Below are positions 33,808 through 41,038 of a stretch of DNA of 41,038 bases, piece by piece. Source of the stretch: Candidatus Berkelbacteria bacterium (lineage in GTDB: Bacteria; Patescibacteriota; UBA1384; 2-12-FULL-50-11); assembly GCA_016213365.1 (NCBI GenBank), contig JACRAP010000005.1:1-41038 (forward strand), in the 5' to 3' direction. The first letter of the stretch is position 1. The number at the start of each line of letters is the position of its first letter. The position numbers and the translations under genes were made by a program. A model generated the notes under the pieces. That model searched no databases. It saw only the letters and a list, made by a program, of their open reading frames with translations, and was not told the DNA's origin.

Positions 33808-35565
33808 TTATCTTACCCACACGGTTGTGTTGAACCTCTTCAGCACCATCCTTTGAGATGCTTTGAGACTGGGCTCTGGGAGCAGTACAATACCCGACCT
33901 ATACTCACCTTCCACCAGCTTTTGCCATCTTCGAATGTTCCGAAGAATGATCTTCTCGTCCTCTTTTTCCGCGATATACAACTCCTTGCGAGAGTTGTCC
34001 ATGTCCACTATTGCACTCGGTTTTTTCTCGAGTAGAACTCGAAGATAATTTGAATGCTTGATAGACACAAGGTCTACAGGGCTGCCAAGTCCGAGGGGGT
34101 CAACAATCCTTGTGCTCGGAGCAAACCATCCGATGATACCGATCTCAACGTGTGCTACGTCTTTGATACGATTACTTTCGATGTATCTTCCAACAGTTTC
34201 GTACCGCTTTGCGGCTTCAACCTGCATGAAGTCTTTCGATGGGATGGTTTTTGAGAGCAACGCAGTTTGTGTGTTCAGGTAGGGGTAGAGCCCGAAAAGG
34301 CAGTATGCCCCAACTGCCACACCGAACGGGATCAGTTTCTTGTTCTGGATATCCCGTAGCCAGCAGAGCCCACTTGTTATGTGTCGTCTACCGGCATAAA
34401 GTGTCACCAGAACTAGGATTCCAAGAAGAATCAACGACACAGACATTGTGGAAGTCGGCAGTTCGCCGTTGACCAAAATGTAGACAGTGTTGTTGTATGC
34501 CCATTGAGTCGCTCTGTAGAGTCCGTAACAAAGCAGTGCGATGAAAGTTGCTTTTGCGAATTTTTCGCTTAGACAGTAATCAAGGACTGTTTCGAATAGA
34601 CTCCCAACACACAGGTAAGCCGCAACAGTAATTGGCACCAAGTACCAACCATAGTACGAGATTGCCTGGAAATGGTAGAACCCAACCTGCAGAATCGCCC
34701 AAACGAATACGGCAAACTGGCACTTCCACACGTTGCCCTTTAATGATCTCAATAGAACAAGAAATGCCCCAAAGACCAATAAAGCGAGCCAACCCTTCCA
34801 TTCAGGCTGAATAGTTGGCGTATACCAATAGAGGAGTGACGGCAATTTCTCCGAGAAAGTTTGCCAATTCCCAGATGCAACCTGGGCCTGTTTTGCCTCC
34901 ATCGTAGGAGGCAACACATAGCCGTAGAACGATAGTGCCAGAAGTGCAAATGCGCCAAGCGTTACTGCACTTATAGCAATCTGTTTCAACGGAAGCTTTT
35001 TCTCAACGGAAATGAACAAGACCGCCCCTACAAACAGCGCAAGTATCCCGTCAGGACGTACGAGCGTCGCGAGCGTTAGACAAGTCGTTCCCCAGCCGCT
35101 TCTTTTGACAGCGATGCAATACAGGCCACACAGGACTAGCGCTGCTTGTGGCAACATCTCGTTTCCAATTGACGTTGCCAAAACCGGTGAAGTGACTATT
35201 GCCATTACGGCAATCATCCCAGCGATTATCCCTGCGATGGGATTGGTAGCTCCACGCTCAATTATCAGATATGCCATAAAAGCAATTCCAACAAAAGCGA
35301 GCCACGACAGCACCACGGCGGTAACTGGAATGTTGTCTGTGCCAATAACCTTCCCAATCACGCCAAGCACGATCGCGTACAGCGGCGCCGAAGAGGCAAG
35401 GTGTCTCTCGCCAACGTTGTAAACGAGTCCGTTCCCTTCCGCGAAGTTTCTGGCCACGCGAAAGGTGATATAGCAATCGTCCCGCAAATATGTCCCGTAG
35501 GATATCGATACCCAACCCGTTACGGCCAGGATAAGAAACAACATCAAAAGCCGAAATCGAATCAT
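33808..35565 (-). CDS. GT-C-type membrane glycosyltransferase-like protein
   Basis: A 585-aa multi-pass membrane protein (about 11 hydrophobic segments) with a soluble C-terminal domain. The first outer loop carries LRDDCYITFRVARNFAEGNGLVYNVGE followed by SSAPLY, the acidic DD motif and pattern of GT-C enzymes that use lipid-linked sugars (arabinofuranosyl- and mannosyltransferase-like). Start is the ATG at 35565 behind AGGAGGT; an upstream in-frame start lies before the leader hairpin and is rejected. Codon use differs from the neighbours (more CTC, GAG, GTC). It has its own consensus promoter, a leader hairpin and a terminator, so it is a likely acquired cassette. It could glycosylate the surface locus next door. 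Confidence 0.8.
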   Translation of the reverse strand: MIRFRLLMLFLILAVTGWVSISYGTYLRDDCYITFRVARNFAEGNGLVYNVGERHLASSAPLYAIVLGVIGKVIGTDNIPVTAVVLSWLAFVGIAFMAYLIIERGATNPIAGIIAGMIAVMAIVTSPVLATSIGNEMLPQAALVLCGLYCIAVKRSGWGTTCLTLATLVRPDGILALFVGAVLFISVEKKLPLKQIAISAVTLGAFALLALSFYGYVLPPTMEAKQAQVASGNWQTFSEKLPSLLYWYTPTIQPEWKGWLALLVFGAFLVLLRSLKGNVWKCQFAVFVWAILQVGFYHFQAISYYGWYLVPITVAAYLCVGSLFETVLDYCLSEKFAKATFIALLCYGLYRATQWAYNNTVYILVNGELPTSTMSVSLILLGILVLVTLYAGRRHITSGLCWLRDIQNKKLIPFGVAVGAYCLFGLYPYLNTQTALLSKTIPSKDFMQVEAAKRYETVGRYIESNRIKDVAHVEIGIIGWFAPSTRIVDPLGLGSPVDLVSIKHSNYLRVLLEKKPSAIVDMDNSRKELYIAEKEDEKIILRNIRRWQKLVEGEYRSGIVLLPEPSLKASQRMVLKRFNTTVWVR

Positions 35566-35585
35566 AAGACCTCCTAATTGTGAAC

Positions 35586-35636
35586 GTGCGAAACGCACAA
35601 TATGTGAATTATAATTACTTTAATCCATAAAATCAA
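35586..35636 (-). promoter_or_regulatory. Promoter and leader hairpin of the glycosyltransferase gene
   Basis: Minus strand: TTGATT (35636-35631), 17 bp, TATAAT (35613-35608), then a hairpin GTGCG-TTT-CGCAC (35598-35586) and AGGAGGT just before the ATG. Confidence 0.78.
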
Positions 35637-35681
35637 TTGATTTATTTATATTTTTAATTTTTCAGCTAAAATATAAAAACC

Positions 35682-36863
35682 ATGAAAACCAACACAACAG
35701 AGCTTCCAAACAGCCGTATAAAAATTATCGCCTCGTTATCTAAAGTAGAAGTCGACGAATTTTTTACGCTTGCGGCCGAACAACTATCCAAAAACATAAA
35801 AATAACTGGCTTTCGCCCGGGCAAAGCGCCGCTAAAAATGGTCCGGGAGCAACTAAGTAGCGATATTTTGCGTGATGAGGCCTACACTCAAGCGGTCCGC
35901 AAATGTTGGCAAGAAATTATTCCAACTCTAAAAAAGGGGCCAATACAGGATCCGGAAGTCGAGGTCGGAGAGTTTAAAGAAAACCAAGAAGCCGAACTAA
36001 TTTTTCTGTTTGATACTCGCCCTGAAGTAAAGGTTACCGCGTGGGACAAAATTAAATTAACTAAAACCAAAAAACCAGAGATTAAAAAAGACGAAGTCGA
36101 CGACGTTATTCGTTCGCTTCAAAAGGGTTATGCCGCCACAGTTGTTAAATTAACCGAAGCCAAAGCGGGCGATAAAGTAGAAGTAACTTTTACCGGCAGT
36201 ATCAAGGGTGTCCAAAAAGATAAATTATCGAGCAAGCATTTTCCGGTTGTTATCGGCGAAGACGGCGTAATTCCTGGATTTGCCGAACAATTAATCGGGC
36301 TTAAAAAAAACGACACTAAAAAATTCTCAATAACTTTCCCGGTCGATCATTACGATAAAGAGCTAAAAGGCGCAAAAGTAGATTTCGAGGTTACGGTTGA
36401 AGAAGTTTTCGATGTTCAAATTCCAGAACTTACCGACGGACTGGCTAAAAAATTCGGTCACGACAAAGTGGACCAGTTAAGACAGGCAATAACCGAAGAT
36501 TTAGAAAGGCGTCACGACGAAGAGTATAAAACCCAACTTAAAGCCGAGTGGCTCGAGGCGTTCGAAAAATGCGTAAAAACTGATTTACCAATTACATTGG
36601 TAGAAAGCGAAGTCGATCGATCGCGCTTAAATTGGGAGAAATATTTGGAAGATCGCAAGCTTACTAAAGAAGCGTGGTTCGAGCGCACCGGCGGCAAACT
36701 CGAAGATTTAGAAAAAAATTGGCAAGAAGCGGCGAAAACCTCAGTTCGAATCGGACTTGGCCTAGCCGAAGTTGCCCGAACTCAAAATAAAGAACTGGTA
36801 ACCAACGAAGATTTTCAAAAGTTTTTAGACGAGTTAGTTGAACAGGCGATTGCAAAGAAATAG
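35682..36863 (+). CDS. tig: Trigger factor chaperone
   Basis: Ribosome-bound chaperone for nascent chains. The 393 aa comprise the N-terminal ribosome-binding domain with signature TGFRPGKAP (residues 42-50), the FKBP-type PPIase domain (about 155-245: GDKVEVTFTGSIKG, IPGFAEQLIGLKKNDTKKFSITFP), and a helical C-terminal arm domain. It is about 40 residues shorter than E. coli trigger factor (432 aa), mainly at the C-terminus. clpP follows 37 nt later from its own promoter, the common tig-clpP order. TAAAAT (35667-35672) may be its -10 box. Confidence 0.92.
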   Translation: MKTNTTELPNSRIKIIASLSKVEVDEFFTLAAEQLSKNIKITGFRPGKAPLKMVREQLSSDILRDEAYTQAVRKCWQEIIPTLKKGPIQDPEVEVGEFKENQEAELIFLFDTRPEVKVTAWDKIKLTKTKKPEIKKDEVDDVIRSLQKGYAATVVKLTEAKAGDKVEVTFTGSIKGVQKDKLSSKHFPVVIGEDGVIPGFAEQLIGLKKNDTKKFSITFPVDHYDKELKGAKVDFEVTVEEVFDVQIPELTDGLAKKFGHDKVDQLRQAITEDLERRHDEEYKTQLKAEWLEAFEKCVKTDLPITLVESEVDRSRLNWEKYLEDRKLTKEAWFERTGGKLEDLEKNWQEAAKTSVRIGLGLAEVARTQNKELVTNEDFQKFLDELVEQAIAKK

Positions 36864-36865
36864 CA

Positions 36866-36894
36866 TTGACTTTTTGTAAAGTAAGCTTTACATT
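36866..36894 (+). promoter_or_regulatory. Promoter of clpP with overlapping inverted repeat
   Basis: TTGACT (36866-36871), 17 bp, TACATT (36889-36894), 6 nt to ATG. GTAAAG-taag-CTTTAC (36876-36891) is an inverted repeat covering the spacer and part of the -10 box, a plausible operator. Confidence 0.65.
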
Positions 36895-36900
36895 AGGCGT

Positions 36901-37500
36901 ATGAAAACAGAGCTCAACAACAACTACCTTGTGCCTATGGTTATCGAAAAAACCCAGTTCGGGGAGCGCGCTTACGATATTTACTCGCGCTTGCTTAAAG
37001 ATCGCATTATTTTTGTGGGCGGGCCGATCAACGACGAAGTCGCCAATTTAATAATGGCGCAACTCCTATTTTTAGAGTCTGAAAATCCAAACAAAGATAT
37101 CCAGATGTATATCAACAGTCCGGGCGGTTCGGTACCAGCTGGTTTAGCGATATACGACACGATGCAACACATCAAACCGGAGGTCTCTACTATATGTATG
37201 GGTATGGCGGCGTCGATGGGGGCATTTTTACTTGCGGGTGGCGCCAAAGGCAAGCGTTTTGCCCTGCCAAATTCGCGGATTATGACGCATCAAATTATCG
37301 TTTCCGGACTTGAAGGCCAGGCGAGCGATATCGAAATCGAAGCGCGCGAAATAATTCGAATGAAGAAACTAATGAACGAAATTCTAGCCAAAAACACTGG
37401 CCACAAAGTTGAAAAAGTTGAAAAAGACACCGATCGCAACTACTGGATGAGCCCCGACGAGGCAAAAGAGTACGGGATTATCGATAAAGTACTAAACTAA
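36901..37500 (+). CDS. clpP: ClpP protease subunit
   Basis: Serine protease of the Clp complex that degrades unfolded proteins with an AAA+ partner. The 199-aa sequence has catalytic S105 ([11 protein letters not shown]), H130 (NSRIMTHQ) and D176 ([11 protein letters not shown]). The histidine context is MTHQI rather than the usual [14 protein letters not shown] is the oligomer-forming strand and loop. The N-terminal region [28 protein letters not shown] is standard. The transcript is predicted to begin at the ATG. No clpX is in the window. Confidence 0.96.
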   Translation: MKTELNNNYLVPMVIEKTQFGERAYDIYSRLLKDRIIFVGGPINDEVANLIMAQLLFLESENPNKDIQMYINSPGGSVPAGLAIYDTMQHIKPEVSTICMGMAASMGAFLLAGGAKGKRFALPNSRIMTHQIIVSGLEGQASDIEIEAREIIRMKKLMNEILAKNTGHKVEKVEKDTDRNYWMSPDEAKEYGIIDKVLN

Positions 37501-37547
37501 CTTATTTAAGGTAGTTCACCGGACTTCCCGGGCTTTGGGGCGATTAA

Positions 37548-39902
37548 CTACTTTTGAACGTTAACGGTTATTATTTTTTCGCCCACCCCACCCGAATTAT
37601 CAGTTGCAACAACTCGAATTTGTTTAGTACCGTAACTAACGTTCTTTCCCTTACCCCCAGAGCTCCAAGCGTAAACAAAACTACTGACACCGGTATATGT
37701 TTTAATTAGTGCGCCATCGATATACAGTTGCATGCTTGCAATTACGCCCGAGTCGTCAGTTGCGTTAGCGATAATATTTACCCGACCGCTCACGGTTGAG
37801 CCGTCTATCGGGTTGGTTATATTTACTACCGGAGCTATTATATCGGTACTTGAGATTTTGTAGTTTATATATGCTGGATTTGTACTATCGTAGCTAGTGT
37901 TGCTAATGTTGTACGCCTTGAGCTGGATGGCATAATAGCCGGCAGCTAGTTCTGATGATGATGTAACTGTGATGTTTTTTGTTTGGGATTGTCCTGGTGC
38001 AAGATCAAAAGTAGTTGGGCTTAAAGTGAAACCGGATCCTTCGTAGTCTTTATTGCTTTTTATCGCAAAACTTGAGCTAGAGCATAACGAGTTATCTTCG
38101 TTGGTAACTGTTACTGAATAAGTTAACGTATCACCTGCATTTCCCCACTGTTCATATGGTTCTGCTGCAATTTTTGGGTTAGCTTTTTGACATGTCGGGC
38201 CAAGAAATTCTACTTTGACAGTAGCGCTATTATTATCTAACGCTAAAGTAGTAATTCTTATGTTAGTTTTTGGATCGGTAACTGATTTACCAACAGCAAG
38301 CGCAGAGTCACTAAAAGTTGAAGTAGACGGATTTGCGTCGAGTAAATACGAAAATGTTTGTGCGCTATAATCTGGACCAAGGTGAATAGATATTCCGTTA
38401 ACAACAGGAGCAGTTGAACTGTAATTATCTATTACCGACGGACGTCTGTAGTCTAAATAGATATGTTTAGTTGTGTACGAATTAGGATCTCTTAAAATTT
38501 GTAGTGTCTGCGGTTGGTCCGTTTTGAATTCAAGGGGTTTAATTGTGTACTCTCCATTTGTTCCAACTGTCTTTATGTTGGCCGGGGATAAATACCCCAT
38601 AGCGGCTTTTCTGTAAGTGGTAAATTGTCCGTTTTGGCCCATAATATCGAAACTATCGCCGTATTCAGAAAATCCGGAACAGCTATTTTGCTGACTAAAC
38701 GTTGACGGTAATCCATCGAAAGAACAGGTATAAGTTGATGCGTGGTCCGTACCGAGGTTATGTCCCAATTCATGGCCGTAGACCGCAAGCCCGTTCCAAC
38801 CGTTAATCCATACTTGATTTCCTGGCATTTCAGCGATACCCCCAAATCCGCAACCAGAAGTACTTGGGAAAAAGTAAATTTTATGTTGCGCAGAAATATT
38901 ATATCCGGCATTTCTGGCGGCGTTTTCTGCTGCTGATCCCCATTTTTCATAATTATTACCGCAATCACTGTTTGTATTGTTGATTGTTACCCAGCCAGTA
39001 ACGCCGCTACCACCTGGCGCAAAACCAACTTGATTAAAAGACGTCTCTTCGTAATACGCATCAACCGATCTAGGGTTTGTAAACATCTCGGCGTAAACCT
39101 GCTCTTTAGTAACTGGTTGCCTGGTGTCGTTACTGAAATTAAATAGAATTACTACTGCAGTTTTTTCCGAAGTAGCGGCTGAAATTAAGACGTCTTTATC
39201 GCTTTGTTTACTTACTGATGCTGTTTGCGTGTTGTTGCCATGAATATGCCCCGCAGTGGAGGTTGCGATTTTAGATTTAGCGGTAACTTTAATTTGATAC
39301 GGCTGAAATACGATATTTTCCCCCAACTTAACGGCGTTATTGATAGTTACCGTGTCTCCATTTCGAAGTGTTGGCGTTTCAAGTCTATTTGTTGGAAATA
39401 TTTGATAGTCAAAGTCACCGTTTTGAGATCGATTTAAATAATAAAAATCTACGGAATTTATTATGCCACTGTCGCTAAACTTGTGCCCATGGACGTAAGT
39501 TAATTTTCCGGTGATATTATTTGCCCGTTTTTCAGTATATTTTGTTAAATTAGCCGGAACGTTTGCTAATATTTCATCAGGAAGAATGTTTAAATAAAAC
39601 GTAGAATACTGCTGGGCTTCAAGTAATTTTTCTAGATTTTCTTTTCGAGATTTTAAAATTACTTCTAAGTTAGAAAAATCCTTTTGTGACTGTTTTTTAA
39701 TTTTATTCCACTCTCGCGTTATGGAAATGGTTTGTTTTTTGGTTAATTCTGTTAGCGATTCGTTAATAGTTGCCGAGTCTTCGTTGGCCTTAAAAGCGCT
39801 TACCGATAATAGTAACGCAACAATGGCAATAACGGTAAACGAAATTATCGAGCTTCTAAGTACTTTTTTCTTTAATAATTTAAAGTTTATTTTATTAGGC
39901 AT
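37548..39902 (-). CDS. M11/gametolysin-like surface zinc metalloprotease
   Basis: A 784-aa exported protease. N-terminal membrane anchor (about residues 17-36), a helical and beta prodomain-like region, then a catalytic domain with the zinc motif H377-E-L-G-H381-N-L-G-T-D-H387 (HExxHxxGxxH, as in M11 and metzincins) preceded by AVYG and followed by DIMGQNGQFTTY, where the Met-turn is expected. The C-terminal half carries two Ig-like domains (NEW3-like and a final APVVNITNPIDGSTVSGRV ... ITVNVQK domain). Cysteines near the active site suggest disulfides. It may process surface proteins or host material. It has its own TTGACA promoter and a G-run ribosome-binding site. Confidence 0.85.
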   Translation of the reverse strand: MPNKINFKLLKKKVLRSSIISFTVIAIVALLLSVSAFKANEDSATINESLTELTKKQTISITREWNKIKKQSQKDFSNLEVILKSRKENLEKLLEAQQYSTFYLNILPDEILANVPANLTKYTEKRANNITGKLTYVHGHKFSDSGIINSVDFYYLNRSQNGDFDYQIFPTNRLETPTLRNGDTVTINNAVKLGENIVFQPYQIKVTAKSKIATSTAGHIHGNNTQTASVSKQSDKDVLISAATSEKTAVVILFNFSNDTRQPVTKEQVYAEMFTNPRSVDAYYEETSFNQVGFAPGGSGVTGWVTINNTNSDCGNNYEKWGSAAENAARNAGYNISAQHKIYFFPSTSGCGFGGIAEMPGNQVWINGWNGLAVYGHELGHNLGTDHASTYTCSFDGLPSTFSQQNSCSGFSEYGDSFDIMGQNGQFTTYRKAAMGYLSPANIKTVGTNGEYTIKPLEFKTDQPQTLQILRDPNSYTTKHIYLDYRRPSVIDNYSSTAPVVNGISIHLGPDYSAQTFSYLLDANPSTSTFSDSALAVGKSVTDPKTNIRITTLALDNNSATVKVEFLGPTCQKANPKIAAEPYEQWGNAGDTLTYSVTVTNEDNSLCSSSSFAIKSNKDYEGSGFTLSPTTFDLAPGQSQTKNITVTSSSELAAGYYAIQLKAYNISNTSYDSTNPAYINYKISSTDIIAPVVNITNPIDGSTVSGRVNIIANATDDSGVIASMQLYIDGALIKTYTGVSSFVYAWSSGGKGKNVSYGTKQIRVVATDNSGGVGEKIITVNVQK

Positions 39903-39921
39903 TCCCCCCCTATATATAGTA

Positions 39922-39950
39922 ACTTAACGTTTTATTATCCAGATTGTCAA
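39922..39950 (-). promoter_or_regulatory. Promoter of the metalloprotease gene
   Basis: Minus strand: TTGACA (39950-39945), 17 bp, TTAAGT (39927-39922). A run of seven G bases directly before the ATG serves as ribosome-binding site. It is divergent from the rRNA promoter, 24 bp away. Confidence 0.55.
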
Positions 39951-39974
39951 TTTTTATCGTTGTTAGTTGCGCTC

Positions 39975-40004
39975 TTGACCCCCACTATATTTATTAGGTA
40001 TAAT
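39975..40004 (+). promoter_or_regulatory. rRNA operon promoter
   Basis: TTGACC (39975-39980) and a perfect TATAAT (39999-40004) with an 18-bp spacer, upstream of the 16S leader. Confidence 0.85.
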
Positions 40005-40011
40005 TGCTTAT

Positions 40012-40392
40012 GTAATTTGCTACTTTACAAGTAGGGCTCTTTCTTTGGCCCCAAATCTTAGAAAGAGATAAGTCCAGCGTATTACCAATTTACGTTGGCA
40101 TTACCGCGAGCATTTTGCGGTTACAAGAAAAGCTAGTTAGTGAGCTAGTCTAAAAATTCACTCCCATAACCTTTGTAAGTTATGGTGCCAAACAATTCCA
40201 AAAAACAAAAAATATATGTCAGTGAAAGCGCAAGCTTTCGCTCATTAAGTTTCGTCGGGATCTTTGGAGTCTGTAATAAGTTTACTTATTGCAAACTCGC
40301 GTAATTTGTTCGCAAGAATAAATTACCAGAGAGTTTGATCCGAAGTGCGTAGCACGTAGGACAAACTCTCATAAAAGATTCCCGTTGGAATC
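40012..40392 (+). promoter_or_regulatory. Structured 16S rRNA leader with boxA-like site
   Basis: About 380 nt of leader with many stems: CTCTTTCT/AGAAAGAG (40037-40044 and 40060-40067; GGCTCTTTC resembles an antitermination boxA), CCATAAC/GTTATGG, GAAAGC-GCAA-GCTTTC (40224-40239), GTAATAAG/CTTATTGC, GTAATTT/AAATTAC, and the two overlapping hairpins at 40329-40406. No protein gene is present. Confidence 0.75.
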
Positions 40393-40406
40393 TTTTATGA
40401 GAGTTT
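40363..40406 (+). repeat. Perfect 20-bp inverted repeat covering the 16S 5' end
   Basis: The arm AAACTCTCATAAAAGATTCC (40363-40382) is the exact reverse complement of 40387-40406 with loop CGTT. The right arm is the first 14 nt of mature 16S rRNA plus 6 nt before it. Confidence 0.92.
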
Positions 40407-41038
40407 GATCCTGGCTCAGGATTAACGCTGGCGGCGTGCCTAATACATGCAAGTCGACTGTGAACAGCGCAAGCTGTCGAACAGGGCGAACGGGTGAGTA
40501 ACGCGTAGGAACGTCCTCCGAAGTCTGGGATAACCCGCCGAAAGGCGGAGTAACACCGGATAGCCTTAAAGCAGAAATGGGGATAGCGGTCGTGGATTAG
40601 ATACCCATGATTGTAGAGTTCGTTTAGTGTTGCGCGTACAACTTGCGCATACAAACTGACGAGATACTCGGTATCCCCTTCAAAACTTTGACAAGCACCA
40701 TGCTTGTCTCCCCATTTCTGCTTTAAGTAAAGTTTACGCTTCGGAAGCGGCCTGCGTCCTATCAGCTAGTTGGTGAGGTAATGGCTTACCAAGGCGATGA
40801 CGGGTAACTGGTCTGAGAGGATGATCAGTCACAGTGGGACTGCGACACGGCCCACACTCCTACGGGAGGCAGCAGTAGGGAATCGTCGGCAATGGACGAA
40901 AGTCTGACCGCGCGACGCCGCGTGAAGGAAGAAGGTCTTCGGATTGTAAACTTCTTTTATGAGGGAAGATTATGACGGTACCTCATGAATAAGGGCCTGC
41001 TAACTACGTGCCAGCAGCAGCGGTAATACGTAGGGCCC
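40393..41038 (+). rRNA. rrs: 16S ribosomal RNA, 5' part
   Basis: GAGTTTGATCCTGGCTCAG (40401 onwards) marks helix 1; E. coli position 1 corresponds to about 40393. Other landmarks: TACGGGAGGCAGCAG (338 region), the 530 loop GTGCCAGCAGCAGCGGTAA near the end. The window stops at E. coli about position 545, so roughly two thirds of the gene is missing. The V2 region carries a 161-nt insert (40566-40726). At 526 the universal C is A, paired with U at 505. These features fit a CPR lineage that many primers miss. Confidence 0.97.
40566..40726 (+). other. Insert in 16S V2 helix closed by an 18-bp stem
   Basis: TTAAAGCAGAAATGGGGA (40566-40583) is the exact complement of 40709-40726. The 125 nt inside form further hairpins (GACAAGCA-CCA-TGCTTGTC, 40690-40708; GATAC/GTATC, 40663-40675) and contain GGATTAGATACCC at 40594-40606. 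There is no ORF or intron catalytic core that I recognise. Confidence 0.85.

Noticed and set aside
40286-40654. 122-codon frame on the minus strand across the leader and 16S
   Set aside because: Lies antisense to rRNA and its leader; no protein-like pattern. Misannotated rRNA-antisense frames are common.

Overview
The window reads as a chromosome fragment of a Patescibacteria / Candidate Phyla Radiation (CPR) bacterium. Evidence: compact operons with 1-8 nt overlaps; shortened core proteins (EF-Ts of 150 aa, RF1 of 296 aa, a prolyl-tRNA synthetase of 402 aa without the usual editing insert); a Gat amidotransferase route to Gln-tRNA; large secreted adhesin-like proteins; and a 16S rRNA gene with an expanded V2 region and a 526 C-to-A change typical of primer-escaping CPR lineages. 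TAA and TGA both act as stops (gatA, gatB and rpsB end in TGA), so the code is standard. I cannot name the class.

Layout. 1-3300: lemA end, htpX, ligA (with an in-frame stop in the BRCT domain). 3300-10000: a membrane-anchored hypothetical protein, the gatC-gatA-x-x-gatB cluster, an MscS-type channel, a small membrane protein and an HtrA protease. 10020-12040 (-): prmC and prfA. 12040-13455: a high-GC single-gene cassette flanked by a duplicated prfA start region, then structured intergenic DNA. 13456-18580: rpmE, rpsB, tsf, a membrane protein, frr, rseP, proS. 18588-18866: a self-contained transcript for a 37-aa acidic peptide. 18881-23705: tpiA, a PfkB-type kinase, a degenerate oxidoreductase-like protein, a membrane protein (-) and pgk. 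23707-33727 (-): a cell-surface locus of four proteins including a 2036-aa adhesin, with a DUF916/WxLIP-like partner. 33808-35565 (-): a GT-C-like membrane glycosyltransferase in its own promoter/terminator cassette. 35682-37500: trigger factor and clpP. 37548-39902 (-): an M11-like surface metalloprotease. 39975-41038: rRNA promoter, a roughly 390-nt structured leader and the first part of 16S.

How it fits together. Most of the window is translation and protein quality control (gatCAB, rpsB, tsf, frr, proS, prfA/prmC, rpmE, tig, clpP, htrA, htpX, rseP) plus lower glycolysis (tpiA, pgk). The exterior is represented by the adhesin/DUF916 locus, the metalloprotease and the glycosyltransferase, a plausible host-contact set.

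Most interesting observations: (1) the rRNA leader carries a 13-nt copy of the 16S 5' end and a 20-nt perfect antisense to it, giving two mutually exclusive hairpins; (2) a V2 insert closed by a perfect 18-bp stem contains a 13-nt exact copy of the universal 790-loop sequence; (3) -10 boxes sit 6-7 nt before the start codon in about eleven genes, predicting leaderless mRNAs, while three cassette-like genes instead have Shine-Dalgarno leaders; (4) a foreign-looking gene lies between two copies of the prfA start region; (5) ligA has a stop codon in its BRCT domain; (6) the adhesin locus pairs a DUF916 protein with two proteins sharing a C-terminal domain.
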